The position numbers and the translations under genes are program-made. A stretch of DNA of 35,273 nucleotides from Rhizobiaceae bacterium (lineage in GTDB: Bacteria > Pseudomonadota > Alphaproteobacteria > Rhizobiales > Rhizobiaceae), in assembly GCA_027483885.1 (NCBI GenBank), contig JAIXTO010000022.1, positions 1-35,273 on the forward strand, in the 5' to 3' direction. Below, one piece after another: positions 16,514-26,283 of the stretch (its first letter is position 1; each line of letters opens with the position of its first letter). The notes beneath the pieces were generated by a model. That model worked only from the letters and a program-made list of their open reading frames with translations. It made no database searches and was not told the origin of the DNA.

Positions 16514-16549
16514 CACTTCCTACTGAACTGACGCAAAGGGACGGATGCA

Positions 16550-17710
16550 ATGGCCTATCATATCAGTGGTGCGAGCCTGCGACGTTACGTGCTTTTCTGG
16601 GTTTTCGCGCTCGTCGCTTTCATCATCTTCCTGCTGGCCTTTCGCACCATTCTTCTGCCCTTCGTGGCGGGCATGGCGCTGGCCTATTTCCTCGATCCGG
16701 TGGCCGACTGGCTGGAGCGGCGGGGGCTTAGCCGCCTGATGGCAACCGTTGTCATCCTCATCAGCTTCGTTTTGATGTTCACCGTGGCGCTGATGGTGCT
16801 GATCCCGTTGATCATCAGCCAGTTCAACCAGTTCGCGCAGAGCCTGCCGCAATATGTGACGCAGCTGCAGCAGCTGATCGCAAGCCCGGAAAACTCCTTC
16901 CTGCCAAAGTGGATGGTGACGCAGATCGAGGCGGCGAAGGAAAACTTTTCAAGCCTGATGAGCGAAGGCGCCGGCTTTCTCGGCAGCCTGCTCAACCAGA
17001 TCTGGAATTCCGGCAAGACCATTGTCGATGTCATCTCGCTGCTCGTCGTGACGCCGGTCGTTGCCTTCTACATTCTGCTCGACTGGGACCGCATGGTGTC
17101 CAAGGTCGACAGCTGGATCCCGCGCGATCAGGTGGCGACCGTGCGCCAGCTGGCGCATGAGATGGATCAGGCGGTCTCCGGTTTTATCCGCGGCCAAGGG
17201 TCGCTCTGCCTTATCCTCGGCATTTTTTATGCGGTCGGCCTGTCGCTCGTCGGGCTCAATTTCGGCCTGCTCATCGGTTTCGTCGCCGGCATGATCAGCT
17301 TTATCCCCTATATTGGTTCGCTGGTCGGGCTGGTTCTGTCGGTCGGCGTGGCGCTGATGCAGTTCTGGCCGGAATATGGCTGGGTGATCGCCACCATGTG
17401 CGTGTTTTTCCTCGGTCAGTTCATCGAGGGTAATATCCTGCAGCCCAAGCTCGTCGGCTCCAGCGTCGGGCTGCATCCGGTCTGGCTGATGTTTGCGCTT
17501 CTGGCCTTTGGTGCCATGTTCGGTTTCGTCGGGCTGTTGATCGCCGTTCCGGCAGCCGCCGTCGTCGGCGTGCTTGTCCGGTTCGCCATCTCGCGGTATC
17601 TTCAGAGCGACATCTATTTCGGCCATTCCTCCGCGCTGCCCTGGGACGACAAGCGCAGTGTGGAGGCAAAGGCCCTGAACGAGCGGGACGAGACCCCGAC
17701 ATCCACATGA
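16550..17710 (+). CDS. AI-2E family transporter (PerM-like membrane protein)
   Basis: This 386-residue protein has the AI-2E/PerM family layout: N-terminal transmembrane helices (LRRYVLFWVFALVAFIIFLLAF), a soluble periplasmic-type helical segment (about 95-165), then a cluster of C-terminal helices. The family motifs are PFVAGMALAYFLDPVADWLERRG and FIPYIGSLVGLVLSVGVAL, with GNILQPKLVGSSVGLHPVWLMFALLAFGAMFGFVGLLIAVP. Family members have been linked to autoinducer-2 export and to ion antiport; the substrate here is unknown. The gene overlaps hdaA by 4 bases (ATGA). The coupling of this transporter with a replication regulator is a recurrent alphaproteobacterial arrangement from memory. Confidence 0.92.
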   Translation: MAYHISGASLRRYVLFWVFALVAFIIFLLAFRTILLPFVAGMALAYFLDPVADWLERRGLSRLMATVVILISFVLMFTVALMVLIPLIISQFNQFAQSLPQYVTQLQQLIASPENSFLPKWMVTQIEAAKENFSSLMSEGAGFLGSLLNQIWNSGKTIVDVISLLVVTPVVAFYILLDWDRMVSKVDSWIPRDQVATVRQLAHEMDQAVSGFIRGQGSLCLILGIFYAVGLSLVGLNFGLLIGFVAGMISFIPYIGSLVGLVLSVGVALMQFWPEYGWVIATMCVFFLGQFIEGNILQPKLVGSSVGLHPVWLMFALLAFGAMFGFVGLLIAVPAAAVVGVLVRFAISRYLQSDIYFGHSSALPWDDKRSVEAKALNERDETPTST

Positions 17711-18417
17711 CAGAGACGCTTGACAAACTGAAGCGTCAGCGCGCGGAACAATTGCCGCTGGCGCTGACTCATGATGCGGCAACCGGCCGCGACGACCTGC
17801 TGATCGCAGAGCCCGTCAGCGCCGCCGTCGCCATTATCGATGCCTGGCCGCACTGGCCGTCGCCGGTGGTCATCCTGACGGGACCGGCCGGCAGCGGAAA
17901 GTCGCATCTGGCCAGCATCTGGCGCGAAAAATCTGGCGCCATTGCCATTCATCCGAAAACGGGTGCCGATGCGGCAATGCAGGCGGCTGCCGGCCCGGTG
18001 CTGTTTGAAGATGCCGACCGGAGCGGCTTTGACGAGAACGAGTTGTTCCACGTCATCAACAGCGTCAAGGAAAACCGCACCAGCCTTTTGATGACGGCGC
18101 GGCTGTGGCCGATGTCGTGGTCGGTCAGCCTGCCGGACCTGCGCTCGCGGCTGAAAGCGGCAACCGTCGTTGAAATCGGCGAGCCGGACGAGGATCTGCT
18201 CGGGCAGGTCATCATCAAGCTGTTTGCCGACCGTCAGCTCAATATCGATGACCGGATCGTTGCCTATATCGTCCAGCGCATGGAACGCTCGATGGAGGCA
18301 GCGCAAGGGGTGGTCGATCGTCTTGACCGGTTGGCGCTGGCGCGCGGCACGCGCATCACGCGCACACTTGCAGCCGAAGTCATGGAAAGCCTCGCCAGAA
18401 ACGAGGGCGATGATTGA
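17707..18417 (+). CDS. hdaA: DnaA-related replication regulator HdaA
   Basis: This 236-residue protein resembles the AAA+ part of DnaA without its DNA-binding domain. The N-terminal QLPLAL (15-20) is the sliding-clamp-binding hexapeptide of Hda proteins. Walker A is GPAGSGKS (58-65). The Walker B-like sequence is VLFEDADRSG. The segment PDLRSRLKAATVVEIGEPDEDLL is the Box VII/arginine-finger and sensor II region found in DnaA-type ATPases. With the DNA-loaded beta clamp, HdaA stimulates ATP hydrolysis by DnaA and so prevents re-initiation. It is translationally coupled to the PerM-like gene, and ppk begins 82 bases downstream on the same strand. Confidence 0.93.
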   Translation: MTETLDKLKRQRAEQLPLALTHDAATGRDDLLIAEPVSAAVAIIDAWPHWPSPVVILTGPAGSGKSHLASIWREKSGAIAIHPKTGADAAMQAAAGPVLFEDADRSGFDENELFHVINSVKENRTSLLMTARLWPMSWSVSLPDLRSRLKAATVVEIGEPDEDLLGQVIIKLFADRQLNIDDRIVAYIVQRMERSMEAAQGVVDRLDRLALARGTRITRTLAAEVMESLARNEGDD

Positions 18418-18499
18418 CTGTCATTGTTTCGTCGTTGAAAAGTTATAGGGGCCATGCAGTTGCCGGCCACGCCGCAGCCCGGCTCAACAGGGGGTATTG

Positions 18500-20683
18500 A
18501 TGGACCAGATTTCCGAAACGCAGCCGACAGAGTCCGCAGCTGACACCGTCGACCTCCTGAACAGCCCCGAGCGGTTCATCAATCGCGAATTTTCCTGGTT
18601 GCAGTTCAATCGCCGCGTTCTCGAGGAAACCCTGAACACCGCCCACCCGCTGCTCGAGCGCGTGCGATTCCTGTCCATTTCCGCCGCCAACCTCGATGAG
18701 TTCTTCATGGTGCGCGTCGCAGGCCTCGAGGGCCAGGTGCGCCAGGGCATCGTCGTGCGCAGCCATGATGGCAAGACGCCGGCCGAACAGCTGGAAGATA
18801 TCCTGAAGGAAATCGATAACCTGCAGATGGAGCAGCAGGCGTCGCTCGCCGTTCTCCAGCAGTACATGGCCAAGGAAGACATTCTCATCGTGCGCCCGGC
18901 AGCGCTGTCCGAAGAGGACCGCAACTGGCTGGCCACGGATTTCGAAGACGATATCTTCCCGGTGCTGACGCCGCTCTCCATCGATCCGGCGCATCCCTTT
19001 CCGTTCATTCCCAATCTTGGCTTCACCATGGGCCTGCAGCTCGACAGCAAGAGCGGTCGCGAGCCGATGACCGGCCTTCTGCGCATGCCCACGGCGCTTG
19101 ATCGCTTCATCCGCCTGCCCGACGAAGGCCAGACCATCCGCTACATTACGCTGGAAGATGTGGTCTCGATGTTCATCGACCGGCTTTTCCCCGGTTACGA
19201 GGTCAAGGGCGCCGGCACGTTCCGAATCATTCGCGACAGCGATCTGGAAGTCGAGGAAGAGGCGGAAGATCTCGTGCGCTTCTTCGAAACGGCGTTGAAG
19301 CGCCGCCGTCGCGGCAAGGTCATCCGCATCGAGACCGATTCGGAAATGCCGGCATCGTTGCGCCAGTTCGTGGTGCAGGAACTGGGCGTGCCGGACAATC
19401 GCGTCGCCGTCCTGCCGGGGCTTCTTGCCCTCAACACGCTGTCGGAAATCACCAAGGCGCCGCGCGATGACCTGCGCTTTGAGCCCTACAATGCGCGATT
19501 TCCCGAGCGCGTCCGCGAACACGCCGGCGATTGCCTCGCCGCCATCCGCGAAAAGGACATGGTGGTCCATCATCCGTACGAAAGTTTCGACGTGGTGGTG
19601 CAGTTCCTGATCCAGGCCGCCCGCGACCCGGATGTGCTCGCCATCAAGCAGACGCTGTACCGCACCTCCAATGACAGCCCGATCGTGCGTGCGCTGATCG
19701 ATGCGGCCGAAATGGGCAAGTCGGTGACGGCGCTGGTGGAGCTGAAGGCGCGCTTCGACGAGGAAGCCAATATCCGCTGGGCACGCGATCTGGAGCGCGC
19801 CGGCGTGCAGGTGGTGTTCGGTTTCATCGAACTGAAGACCCATGCCAAGATGTCGATGGTCGTGCGCCGCGAAGACGGCAAGCTGCGCACCTATTGCCAC
19901 CTCGGCACCGGCAATTATCACCCGGTCACCGCCAAGATCTATACCGACCTGTCCTTCTTCACGTGCAATCCGAAGATTGCCCATGACATGTCGAACATCT
20001 TCAACTTCATCACCGGTTACGGCGAGCCGGCCGAAAGCATGAAACTTGCCGTTTCGCCTTATACGCTGCGCCCGCGCATCCTTCGCCACATCGAGGAAGA
20101 GATCGTGCATGCGCAGGAGGGCCGTCCGGCGCAGATCTGGATGAAGATGAACTCGCTCGTCGATCCGGAAATCATCGACGCGCTCTACCGGGCAAGCCGC
20201 GCCGGCGTCGACGTGGATCTCGTCATCCGCGGCATCTGCTGCCTTCGCCCGCAGGTGCCGGGGCTTTCAGACAATATCCGGGTCAAATCCATCGTCGGAC
20301 GTTTCCTCGAGCACAGCCGCATCTTCTGCTTCGGCAATGGCCAGGGCCTGCCGTCGGAAAACGCGCTCGTCTATATCGGTTCAGCCGACATGATGCCGCG
20401 TAATCTCGATCGGCGCGTTGAAACGCTGGTGCCGCTGATCAATCCGACTGTGCATGAGCAGGTGCTGTCGCAGATCATGCTGGGCAACCTGATTGACAAC
20501 CAGCAGAGCTACGAGATATTGGCCGATGGAACGTCGCGCCGTATGGAAGTCCGAAAGGGCGAGGAACCTTTCAACGCGCAACACTATTTTATGACCAATC
20601 CCAGCCTTTCGGGGCGTGGGGAAGCCCTGAAGTCAAGTGCGCCGAAGCTCATTGCCGGCGTCATGTCCGGACGCAAGAAATAG
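18500..20683 (+). CDS. ppk: Polyphosphate kinase 1
   Basis: This 727-residue enzyme reversibly makes polyphosphate from the gamma-phosphate of ATP. The N-terminal domain starts [17 protein letters not shown], a family hallmark. The catalytic phospholipase D-like core carries the autophosphorylated histidine His448 (KTHAKM) and the second essential histidine His467 (HLGTGNYH), separated by 19 residues exactly as His435 and His454 of E. coli. The C-terminal part has [32 protein letters not shown] use the ATG at 18500, preceded by AGGGGG five bases upstream; a TTG three bases earlier is less likely. ppx follows after 6 bases, so synthesis and hydrolysis of polyphosphate are co-expressed. Confidence 0.97.
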   Translation: MDQISETQPTESAADTVDLLNSPERFINREFSWLQFNRRVLEETLNTAHPLLERVRFLSISAANLDEFFMVRVAGLEGQVRQGIVVRSHDGKTPAEQLEDILKEIDNLQMEQQASLAVLQQYMAKEDILIVRPAALSEEDRNWLATDFEDDIFPVLTPLSIDPAHPFPFIPNLGFTMGLQLDSKSGREPMTGLLRMPTALDRFIRLPDEGQTIRYITLEDVVSMFIDRLFPGYEVKGAGTFRIIRDSDLEVEEEAEDLVRFFETALKRRRRGKVIRIETDSEMPASLRQFVVQELGVPDNRVAVLPGLLALNTLSEITKAPRDDLRFEPYNARFPERVREHAGDCLAAIREKDMVVHHPYESFDVVVQFLIQAARDPDVLAIKQTLYRTSNDSPIVRALIDAAEMGKSVTALVELKARFDEEANIRWARDLERAGVQVVFGFIELKTHAKMSMVVRREDGKLRTYCHLGTGNYHPVTAKIYTDLSFFTCNPKIAHDMSNIFNFITGYGEPAESMKLAVSPYTLRPRILRHIEEEIVHAQEGRPAQIWMKMNSLVDPEIIDALYRASRAGVDVDLVIRGICCLRPQVPGLSDNIRVKSIVGRFLEHSRIFCFGNGQGLPSENALVYIGSADMMPRNLDRRVETLVPLINPTVHEQVLSQIMLGNLIDNQQSYEILADGTSRRMEVRKGEEPFNAQHYFMTNPSLSGRGEALKSSAPKLIAGVMSGRKK

Positions 20684-20689
20684 TGATGC

Positions 20690-22210
20690 ATGGTACGATC
20701 TGAAGCTCAGGGGCGTCTCCCCGGAAGCGCTCCTGTTTCCGTTGTCGACATCGGTTCCAACTCGGTCCGTCTGGTCGTTTACGAAGACCTGTCGCGCGCG
20801 CCTGCCGTTCTGTTCAACGAAAAGGTTCTGTGCGGTCTCGGCAAGGGGCTCGGCTCCAACGGGCGCATGGACGAGGAGGCGGTGGCGCGCGCGCTGCATG
20901 CCCTCCATCGGTTTCGTGCGCTGTCGGATCAGGCGCGGGCCACGCGGATCTTCGTGCTGGCAACCGCTGCTGCCCGCGAGGCCAGCAATGGTGCTGCCTT
21001 CATCGCCGAGGCGCAATCCATTCTCGGCCAGCCCGTGCAGGTTCTCTCCGGCGAGGAAGAGGCTTATTATTCGGCGCTCGGCGTCATCAGCGGCTTCAAC
21101 GGCGTTGATGGCATTGCCGGTGATCTCGGTGGCGGCTCGCTCGAACTCATTGACGTCAAGGGTCGCGAATGCGGCAAGGGCATCACGCTGCCGCTCGGCG
21201 GGCTTCGCCTGTCGGAAACATCCGGCGGTTCGCTCACCAAGGCGCGCACGCTGGCGCGCGCCCAGCTGAAGGATGCAAAGCTTCTTTCGCGCGGTGAGGG
21301 GCGCATCTTTTATGCCGTCGGCGGCACGTGGCGCAACATTGCCAAGCTGCACATGGAAATGACGCAGTATCCGCTGCACATGATGCAGGGTTATGAGCTG
21401 CCGCTGGCCGACATGCAGAATTTCCTTGAACTGGTGCTGACGGCCAGGGACAGCAAGGACGGCGCCTGGCAGTCGGTGTCCAAGAACCGCCGGGCGCTTC
21501 TGCCCTTCGGCGCCATTGCCATGCAGGAAGTGCTGTCCGCCATGAAGCCGTCCCGCGTGGTGTTTTCCGCGCAAGGCGTGCGCGAAGGTTATCTCTACGC
21601 GCAGCTGCCGGATGACGAACAGCAGCTGGACCCGCTGCTGGTGGCGGCAGACCAGCTGGCGATCCTGCGTGCCCGCTCACCTGAGCATGCCCGCGAGCTT
21701 GCCGACTGGACCGGCCGCATGGTCGCCCATTTCGGCATCGAGGAAACCGAGGAAGAAACCCGCTATCGCCAGGCGGCCTGCCTTCTCGCCGATATCAGCT
21801 GGCGCGCACATCCCGATTACCGGGGCCTGCAGGCGCTGAACCTGATTGCCCATTCCTCGCTTGCCGGCATCACGCATCCGGGCCGCGCCTATCTGGCGCT
21901 GGCCAATTATTACCGTTTCGAAGGCCTGCACGACGATGGCGCCACCGGCCCGCTGTCGCAGATCTCCACACCGCGGCTGCTCAGCCTTGCAAAACTGCTC
22001 GGCGGCCTGCTGCGCGTCGTTTATCTCTTCTCGGCCTCGATGCCGGGCATCGTTGACCATCTGTCGTTCCGCCGGTCGAGCAATCCGGATCTCGATCTGG
22101 AATTTGTCGTGCCGCACGAGCATGCCGATTTTGCCGGCGAGCGGCTGGATGGCCGGTTGCAGCAACTCTCGAAGTTGACCGGCAAGCGGCTGGCCTTCGT
22201 TTTCGAATAG
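20690..22210 (+). CDS. ppx: Exopolyphosphatase (Ppx/GppA family)
   Basis: This 506-residue protein belongs to the actin-like ASKHA fold. The phosphate 1 motif is VVDIGSNSVRLVVYE with Asp20. The phosphate 2 motif is GIAGDLGGGSLELIDV. A C-terminal helical HD-like domain follows (QAACLLADISWRAHPDYRG, ALNLIAHSSLAGITHPGRAYLALA). It degrades polyphosphate from the end, or hydrolyses pppGpp to ppGpp; the ppk neighbour favours the former. Only 6 bases separate it from ppk, so both are in one operon. Its end lies 16 bases from the convergent cyclase gene. Confidence 0.95.
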   Translation: MVRSEAQGRLPGSAPVSVVDIGSNSVRLVVYEDLSRAPAVLFNEKVLCGLGKGLGSNGRMDEEAVARALHALHRFRALSDQARATRIFVLATAAAREASNGAAFIAEAQSILGQPVQVLSGEEEAYYSALGVISGFNGVDGIAGDLGGGSLELIDVKGRECGKGITLPLGGLRLSETSGGSLTKARTLARAQLKDAKLLSRGEGRIFYAVGGTWRNIAKLHMEMTQYPLHMMQGYELPLADMQNFLELVLTARDSKDGAWQSVSKNRRALLPFGAIAMQEVLSAMKPSRVVFSAQGVREGYLYAQLPDDEQQLDPLLVAADQLAILRARSPEHARELADWTGRMVAHFGIEETEEETRYRQAACLLADISWRAHPDYRGLQALNLIAHSSLAGITHPGRAYLALANYYRFEGLHDDGATGPLSQISTPRLLSLAKLLGGLLRVVYLFSASMPGIVDHLSFRRSSNPDLDLEFVVPHEHADFAGERLDGRLQQLSKLTGKRLAFVFE

Positions 22211-22226
22211 GACGCCGACCCGATCA

Positions 22227-23312
22227 TCAGGAGGCGCGGGGCAGGTCCGCGCCTGTCGCGCCAGCTGTCATCCGCCGCAAGGCCAGAACGCCGACCGGCT
22301 CGTCGCGGCCCTTGACCATATGTTCCCCTTGCGGATCGGCCATCACATCCGGCGGCAGCGCCAGGCGCTGAAGAAGATCGGACGACACCAGATGCGGTTG
22401 CTTCAGCGTCTTGCAGAGGCTCTCGATGCGTGAGGTCGTGTTCACGACATCGCCGAAATAGGTGATCTTGTGGTGGAAGACACCAATTTCTGCCGTCACG
22501 ACAGAGCCGCCATGGAGCGCCGCCGACAGCTGCGGAACAAGGCCGTACTTTTCCAGCCACCAGTCGCGGTCGCGGTCGATCTCGTCGAGCATGTCGTAGA
22601 GGCAGCGCACGCAGCGTGCCTCTTCCACGCCCTCCTTCATTTCCCAGGTGACGATGGCGCAGTCGCCGACATAATCGTCGATCTCGCCGTGGTGGCGTCG
22701 CACATGCTGGGCAAGGGCTGCAAATACCGCGCCGAGAAACGCCTGCGCCTTGAGGTCGCCGAACTGGCGTGCATACGCGCTGGAACCCACCACATCGAGA
22801 AACAGGAAGACGCGCTCCTCCTTGATCGGATGCCGGTAGCGACCCGTCAGCAGGCTGCGAAACACACGCCGACCGAGCAGTTGGCGGACGCGCAAAATGG
22901 TGATGCCGAAAAAGAACAGGACCAGCGTGTAGAGAAATGCGTTCAGCCGGATGACGAGCACGTCCTGCCAACTGGCATCCACCAGCCCTGCCGTCTTCAT
23001 GAGGGTACCGGCGAGCGCAAATCCGCTTCCCGACAGTAGGAGATAGAGGACGAGGCTTGAGAGAAGATAAGCCGGTGTCGCCAGTCGCCGCAGGCGTTCC
23101 AGCAGGCGCGGCATCAGCAGGCCGCTTTCGAAGGCAATCAATGGTAGGCTGCAGGCCAGCGCATAGAGAGAGCCGATATAGAGAGCACCCCGCGCTTCGA
23201 ACAGCCGCATGTAGAGGACGCCGGTAATGGCGATTATGGCGATCAGCAGCATCCATCGCGCGACAAGAAACAACCGACTGTCGCGCAGGCTTTTTTTGAC
23301 AGGTTCGCGCAT
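22227..23312 (-). CDS. Membrane-anchored class III adenylate/guanylate cyclase
   Basis: In this 361-residue protein, residues 1-145 contain four or five hydrophobic helices, and residues 160-350 form a class III cyclase catalytic domain. The metal-binding aspartates are Asp173 in LFLDVVGSS and Asp217 in DYVGDC. The transition-state residues are Asn291 and Arg295 in GDVVNTTSRIE. A Lys in MVKGRDEP could be the base-recognition lysine, which would favour cAMP, but this is not proven. All catalytic residues are kept, so activity is expected. Rhizobiaceae carry many such cyclases and the signal is unknown. The gene is convergent with ppx and lies alone on the minus strand, with an upstream gap of 144 bases. 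Confidence 0.92.
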   Translation of the reverse strand: MREPVKKSLRDSRLFLVARWMLLIAIIAITGVLYMRLFEARGALYIGSLYALACSLPLIAFESGLLMPRLLERLRRLATPAYLLSSLVLYLLLSGSGFALAGTLMKTAGLVDASWQDVLVIRLNAFLYTLVLFFFGITILRVRQLLGRRVFRSLLTGRYRHPIKEERVFLFLDVVGSSAYARQFGDLKAQAFLGAVFAALAQHVRRHHGEIDDYVGDCAIVTWEMKEGVEEARCVRCLYDMLDEIDRDRDWWLEKYGLVPQLSAALHGGSVVTAEIGVFHHKITYFGDVVNTTSRIESLCKTLKQPHLVSSDLLQRLALPPDVMADPQGEHMVKGRDEPVGVLALRRMTAGATGADLPRAS

Positions 23313-23413
23313 GGGCCTCCCGTGGCACTGTTCCCCTCGGGCGGCTACCCCACGGTGAGGTCAACGCCAATTACCCCAAGATAAAGACCGGGCCGGGTTG
23401 CGCAAGTGAAGAA

Positions 23414-23438
23414 ATGGGCGCCGGTGCGCGACGCCCAT
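23414..23438 (-). terminator. Candidate terminator after the phytase-like gene
   Basis: ATGGGCG (23414-23420) and CGCCCAT (23432-23438) form a 7-bp stem with an 11-base loop. On the minus strand the stem is followed by TTTCTTCACTT, a T-rich tail. It lies 18 bases beyond the stop codon of the phytase-like gene. The loop is G+C-rich and could extend the stem. Confidence 0.5.
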
Positions 23439-23456
23439 CTCCCGTCGTTTTGAGGC

Positions 23457-24815
23457 TTACTTGGCCGTCAGAAACGTGCCGACGTCGAGCAGCACGAACT
23501 CGTTGTCGTCGGCCTTGTCCAAGGCGCGGCCGGCCGAGAAGGGCAGGTTGTTGTCGTTGCCGACGATGATGTGGGTGGCATCCACCACGTCGACATTCTC
23601 GATCGTCACGAAGGGCATCGTGTAGACGCCGTTCTCGCTGCCCTGCATGGCCTTCTTGTCGGGATCGGCGATGTTCATGAGGTCGATATAGCCGATCTTG
23701 CGGGCAGCCTTGCCAACGTTTTCATCCGACATTTCAATCTTGTAGATGCGCTTGTGCTTGGCCGGTGCCTCAAAGCAGGTCGGTTCCGGCTTTTTCGGGT
23801 CGGCGCAGGCCTTGGACGGGGAGCCGGCGCCATTGTCACGCTCGATGACGAGGGCCGTGGTGGCATCCACCATGTTGAAGTCGCCGATGGCAACGCCGCC
23901 TTCGGAGAGCGGATAAAGCCAGCTGCGGCCGGTCCAGGTCTTGGAGGCGGCATCCAGCTCGATGATGCGCAGCGCCGTCTGGCCGTCGGTCTTTTCCACC
24001 GAACCGTCTTCGAGGAAGAGCGGGCCTTCCAGCAGGCCGTAAAGCTTGGCGCCGTCCTTCGACATGGCAAGCCCTTCAAAACCGCCGGAGCGCTTCAGGT
24101 TGAACACCGGCATTTTTGCCGCGGGGTTGGCCGGCAGGCTGACCAGCGCATTGTCGGGCGAGGTCACCGGCTTGCCGTCGACCACGGTTGCAATGACATC
24201 GGTCAGACGGCCCTCGATGTCGAACTTCAGCACATAGGGGCCGAATTCTTCGCCGACCCAAAAGCCATCCGCCACCGGCTGGATCGATTCGACATCGAAA
24301 TCGGCGCCGGTGAGGTAGCGCTTGTCAGCGCCTTCCATGACAATCGGGAAGGGGGCCTTCTTGTCCGGATCGGAGAGGAAGAGGGTGCCGAGCCGGTCCA
24401 CCTTGCCGGACGCCCAGTCGATCTTGATGTGATGCAGCATCAGCATGGCATCGCTCGAATTGTTCTTCGAGCCGAAACCGTTGTCCGACAGCGTCCAGAA
24501 CGTGCCGTCGGCCATCGTCTTGATGCCGGAAAAGCCCTGCAGCGGCTGGCCATCGAAGGGCAGCGACAGACCGGTCAGGCGGGCGCCGTCCTTGCCGGGA
24601 ATGCTGGCGAGCTTTTCGGTGCGCTTGCGGTCGGCGGTGGTGAATTTCCCGGAGGTTTTGAGCGCGGCCGGCGCATCGGCGGGGGCGGCAATCATCGTGT
24701 TTGCCGGCAGCACCGCCTGCGAGACGAGCTTGGCGGAGAAAACCTTTTCGTCCGCGTGCGCCTGAACCGCCAGAACGGCGCAAAGTGCTGCGGAGGCAAG
24801 AAGGGTTCGGATCAT
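23457..24815 (-). CDS. Secreted esterase-like phytase-family protein
   Basis: This 452-residue precursor has a Sec signal peptide (MIRTLLASAALCAVLAVQAHA), so the protein acts in the periplasm or outside the cell. The mature part is a phytase-like beta-propeller (Phytase-like domain, PF13449 by recollection): GFSGIKTMADGTFWTLSDNGFGSK, DFDVESIQPVADGFWVGEEFGPYVLKFD, GFEGLAMSKDGAKLYGLLEG, and NDNNLPFSAGR near the end. Members are annotated as esterase-like activity of phytase; true phytate hydrolysis is rarely shown. The gene is monocistronic, with 187 bases between it and rnd. Confidence 0.9.
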   Translation of the reverse strand: MIRTLLASAALCAVLAVQAHADEKVFSAKLVSQAVLPANTMIAAPADAPAALKTSGKFTTADRKRTEKLASIPGKDGARLTGLSLPFDGQPLQGFSGIKTMADGTFWTLSDNGFGSKNNSSDAMLMLHHIKIDWASGKVDRLGTLFLSDPDKKAPFPIVMEGADKRYLTGADFDVESIQPVADGFWVGEEFGPYVLKFDIEGRLTDVIATVVDGKPVTSPDNALVSLPANPAAKMPVFNLKRSGGFEGLAMSKDGAKLYGLLEGPLFLEDGSVEKTDGQTALRIIELDAASKTWTGRSWLYPLSEGGVAIGDFNMVDATTALVIERDNGAGSPSKACADPKKPEPTCFEAPAKHKRIYKIEMSDENVGKAARKIGYIDLMNIADPDKKAMQGSENGVYTMPFVTIENVDVVDATHIIVGNDNNLPFSAGRALDKADDNEFVLLDVGTFLTAK

Positions 24816-24921
24816 GGGTCACCTGTGCATGAGAGAAGAGAACGATCCCCTCCTACGTGCAGCAGATGACGCCGCCATTACGCCAGATTGAAATTCAGAT
24901 GAAGTTTCAATGACGGACTGT

Positions 24922-24940
24922 CCGGGCCTGAACGGCCCGG
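24922..24940. other. Perfect 7-bp stem-loop between rnd and the phytase-like gene
   Basis: CCGGGCC and GGCCCGG surround the loop TGAAC. No T run follows on either strand, so a canonical intrinsic terminator is not supported. It is 63 bases past the rnd stop codon and may stabilise or end the rnd transcript. Confidence 0.45.
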
Positions 24941-25003
24941 TTGCGCATGTCCCTTGTCAGGCAAAGGCCCAGGTGAAGACGTTCGACGTCCATGCCCGCC
25001 CGA

Positions 25004-26170
25004 TCAGGCTGGCACCGGTCCGGCGGACATGTCCACCGTCTCGACCTTCTTGTCGATGAAGCGCAGGGCGACCTCGCCGGAAATGAGTTTTAGGGCGGGT
25101 TCGCCGAACAGCTCGCGCCGCCAGCCGGACAGGGCTGCCACCTCGGCCTTTTCGCCTTCGGTGGCGATCTTGTCGAGATCGTCGCTGTTGGCGATGACTT
25201 TGGCGGCCACGCCATGCTTTTCCGAGATCAGCCGCAGCAGCACCTTCAGAAGTTCGACGGCGGACTGGGCACCCTCCGGGGTATGCGAATGTTTTGGCGC
25301 CTGCGGCATGTCGGTCTTTGGAAGTGCAAGGGCTGTGTTGACGGCATCGAGGATCGCCGTGCCCGACGACGAGCGTTCCCAGCCCTTCGGAATGGTGCGC
25401 AGGCGCCCCAGCGCCTCGCTATCGCGCGGCTGCTGCTGGGCGATTTCGAAGATCGCATCGTCCTTCAGCACGCGCGAGCGCGGCACGTTGCGGCTGCGCG
25501 CCTCGCGTTCGCGCCAGGCGGTGACATATTTGAGAACCGCCAGTTCCTGCGGCTTGCGCAGGCGCGATTTCAACCGAAGCCAGGCATCGTCGGGATGCAT
25601 GTCATAGGTCTCGGTCGATTCGAGAACCGCCATTTCCTCGGCAACCCAGGTGGTGCGGCCTTCGCTTTCGAGCTTTGCCTTCAGGCTGAGATAGATGTCG
25701 CGCAGATGGGTGACGTCGGCCAGCGCATAATCCAGCTGCTTGTCCGACAGCGGCCGGCGGCTCCAGTCGGTAAAGCGCGAGGACTTGTCGATCTGGACGT
25801 TCTTGGTGCGCTGGACGAGCTGGTCATAGGAGATCGAATCGCCAAAACCGCAGACCATGGCGGCCACCTGCGTATCGAAGATCGGATGCGGGATCAGCTT
25901 GCCGAGATGGTAGACGATTTCCAGATCCTGGCGCGCCGCATGGAACACCTTGAAGACGGATGTATCGGCCATCAGTTCGAAGAAGGGCGTGAGATCGATA
26001 TCCTTGGCCATCGGATCGACGATGACTTCGAGATCCGGGCTTGCCATCTGGATGAGGCAGAGAATCGGCCAGAAGGTGGTTTCGCGCAAAAACTCCGTAT
26101 CGACGGTGACGAATTCGGATTGGGCGAGCTTGCGGCAGGCATCTTGAAGAGCGGCAGTTGTTTCAATCAT
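25004..26170 (-). CDS. rnd: Ribonuclease D
   Basis: This 388-residue 3'-5' exoribonuclease trims tRNA precursors. The DEDDy exonuclease motifs are complete: Asp24 and Glu26 in VDTEFLRE, Asp82 in HAARQDLEIVYHLG, and Tyr148 with Asp152 in YALADVTHL. The C-terminal helicase-and-RNase-D (HRDC) helices follow (LKYVTAWREREARSRNVPRS, IAQQQPRDSEALGRLRTIP). The length is usual for alphaproteobacterial Rnd. In related genomes rnd lies beside aspS; here six accessory genes, a TetR gene and a DUF4209 gene lie between them. Confidence 0.95.
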   Translation of the reverse strand: MIETTAALQDACRKLAQSEFVTVDTEFLRETTFWPILCLIQMASPDLEVIVDPMAKDIDLTPFFELMADTSVFKVFHAARQDLEIVYHLGKLIPHPIFDTQVAAMVCGFGDSISYDQLVQRTKNVQIDKSSRFTDWSRRPLSDKQLDYALADVTHLRDIYLSLKAKLESEGRTTWVAEEMAVLESTETYDMHPDDAWLRLKSRLRKPQELAVLKYVTAWREREARSRNVPRSRVLKDDAIFEIAQQQPRDSEALGRLRTIPKGWERSSSGTAILDAVNTALALPKTDMPQAPKHSHTPEGAQSAVELLKVLLRLISEKHGVAAKVIANSDDLDKIATEGEKAEVAALSGWRRELFGEPALKLISGEVALRFIDKKVETVDMSAGPVPA

Positions 26171-26283
26171 CAGCTTCGGTCGTCAGGCACAGAGGAAAGA
26201 TCGTTTAACCTTCCTTTCCCTTTCACCTGCCGATGTCAACAGAGACGGAAGTCTTGCGCACCATCATTGCAAAGCCGCAGCGA

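Larger units (their letters stand above)
16240..16549. other. Divergent intergenic region between purM and the PerM-like gene
   Basis: These 310 bases hold no gene that I can support. They contain a candidate promoter for each of the divergent genes, listed separately. No purine riboswitch-like fold was recognised by eye. Short open frames present on both strands lack ribosome-binding sites and protein-like character. Confidence 0.5.

Noticed and set aside
16240-16549. Purine riboswitch upstream of purM
   Set aside because: No purine aptamer-like pairing or conserved core was visible, and such riboswitches are rare in this class.
24922-24940. Intrinsic terminator of rnd
   Set aside because: The stem is perfect but no T run follows on either strand, so it is listed only as a stem-loop.
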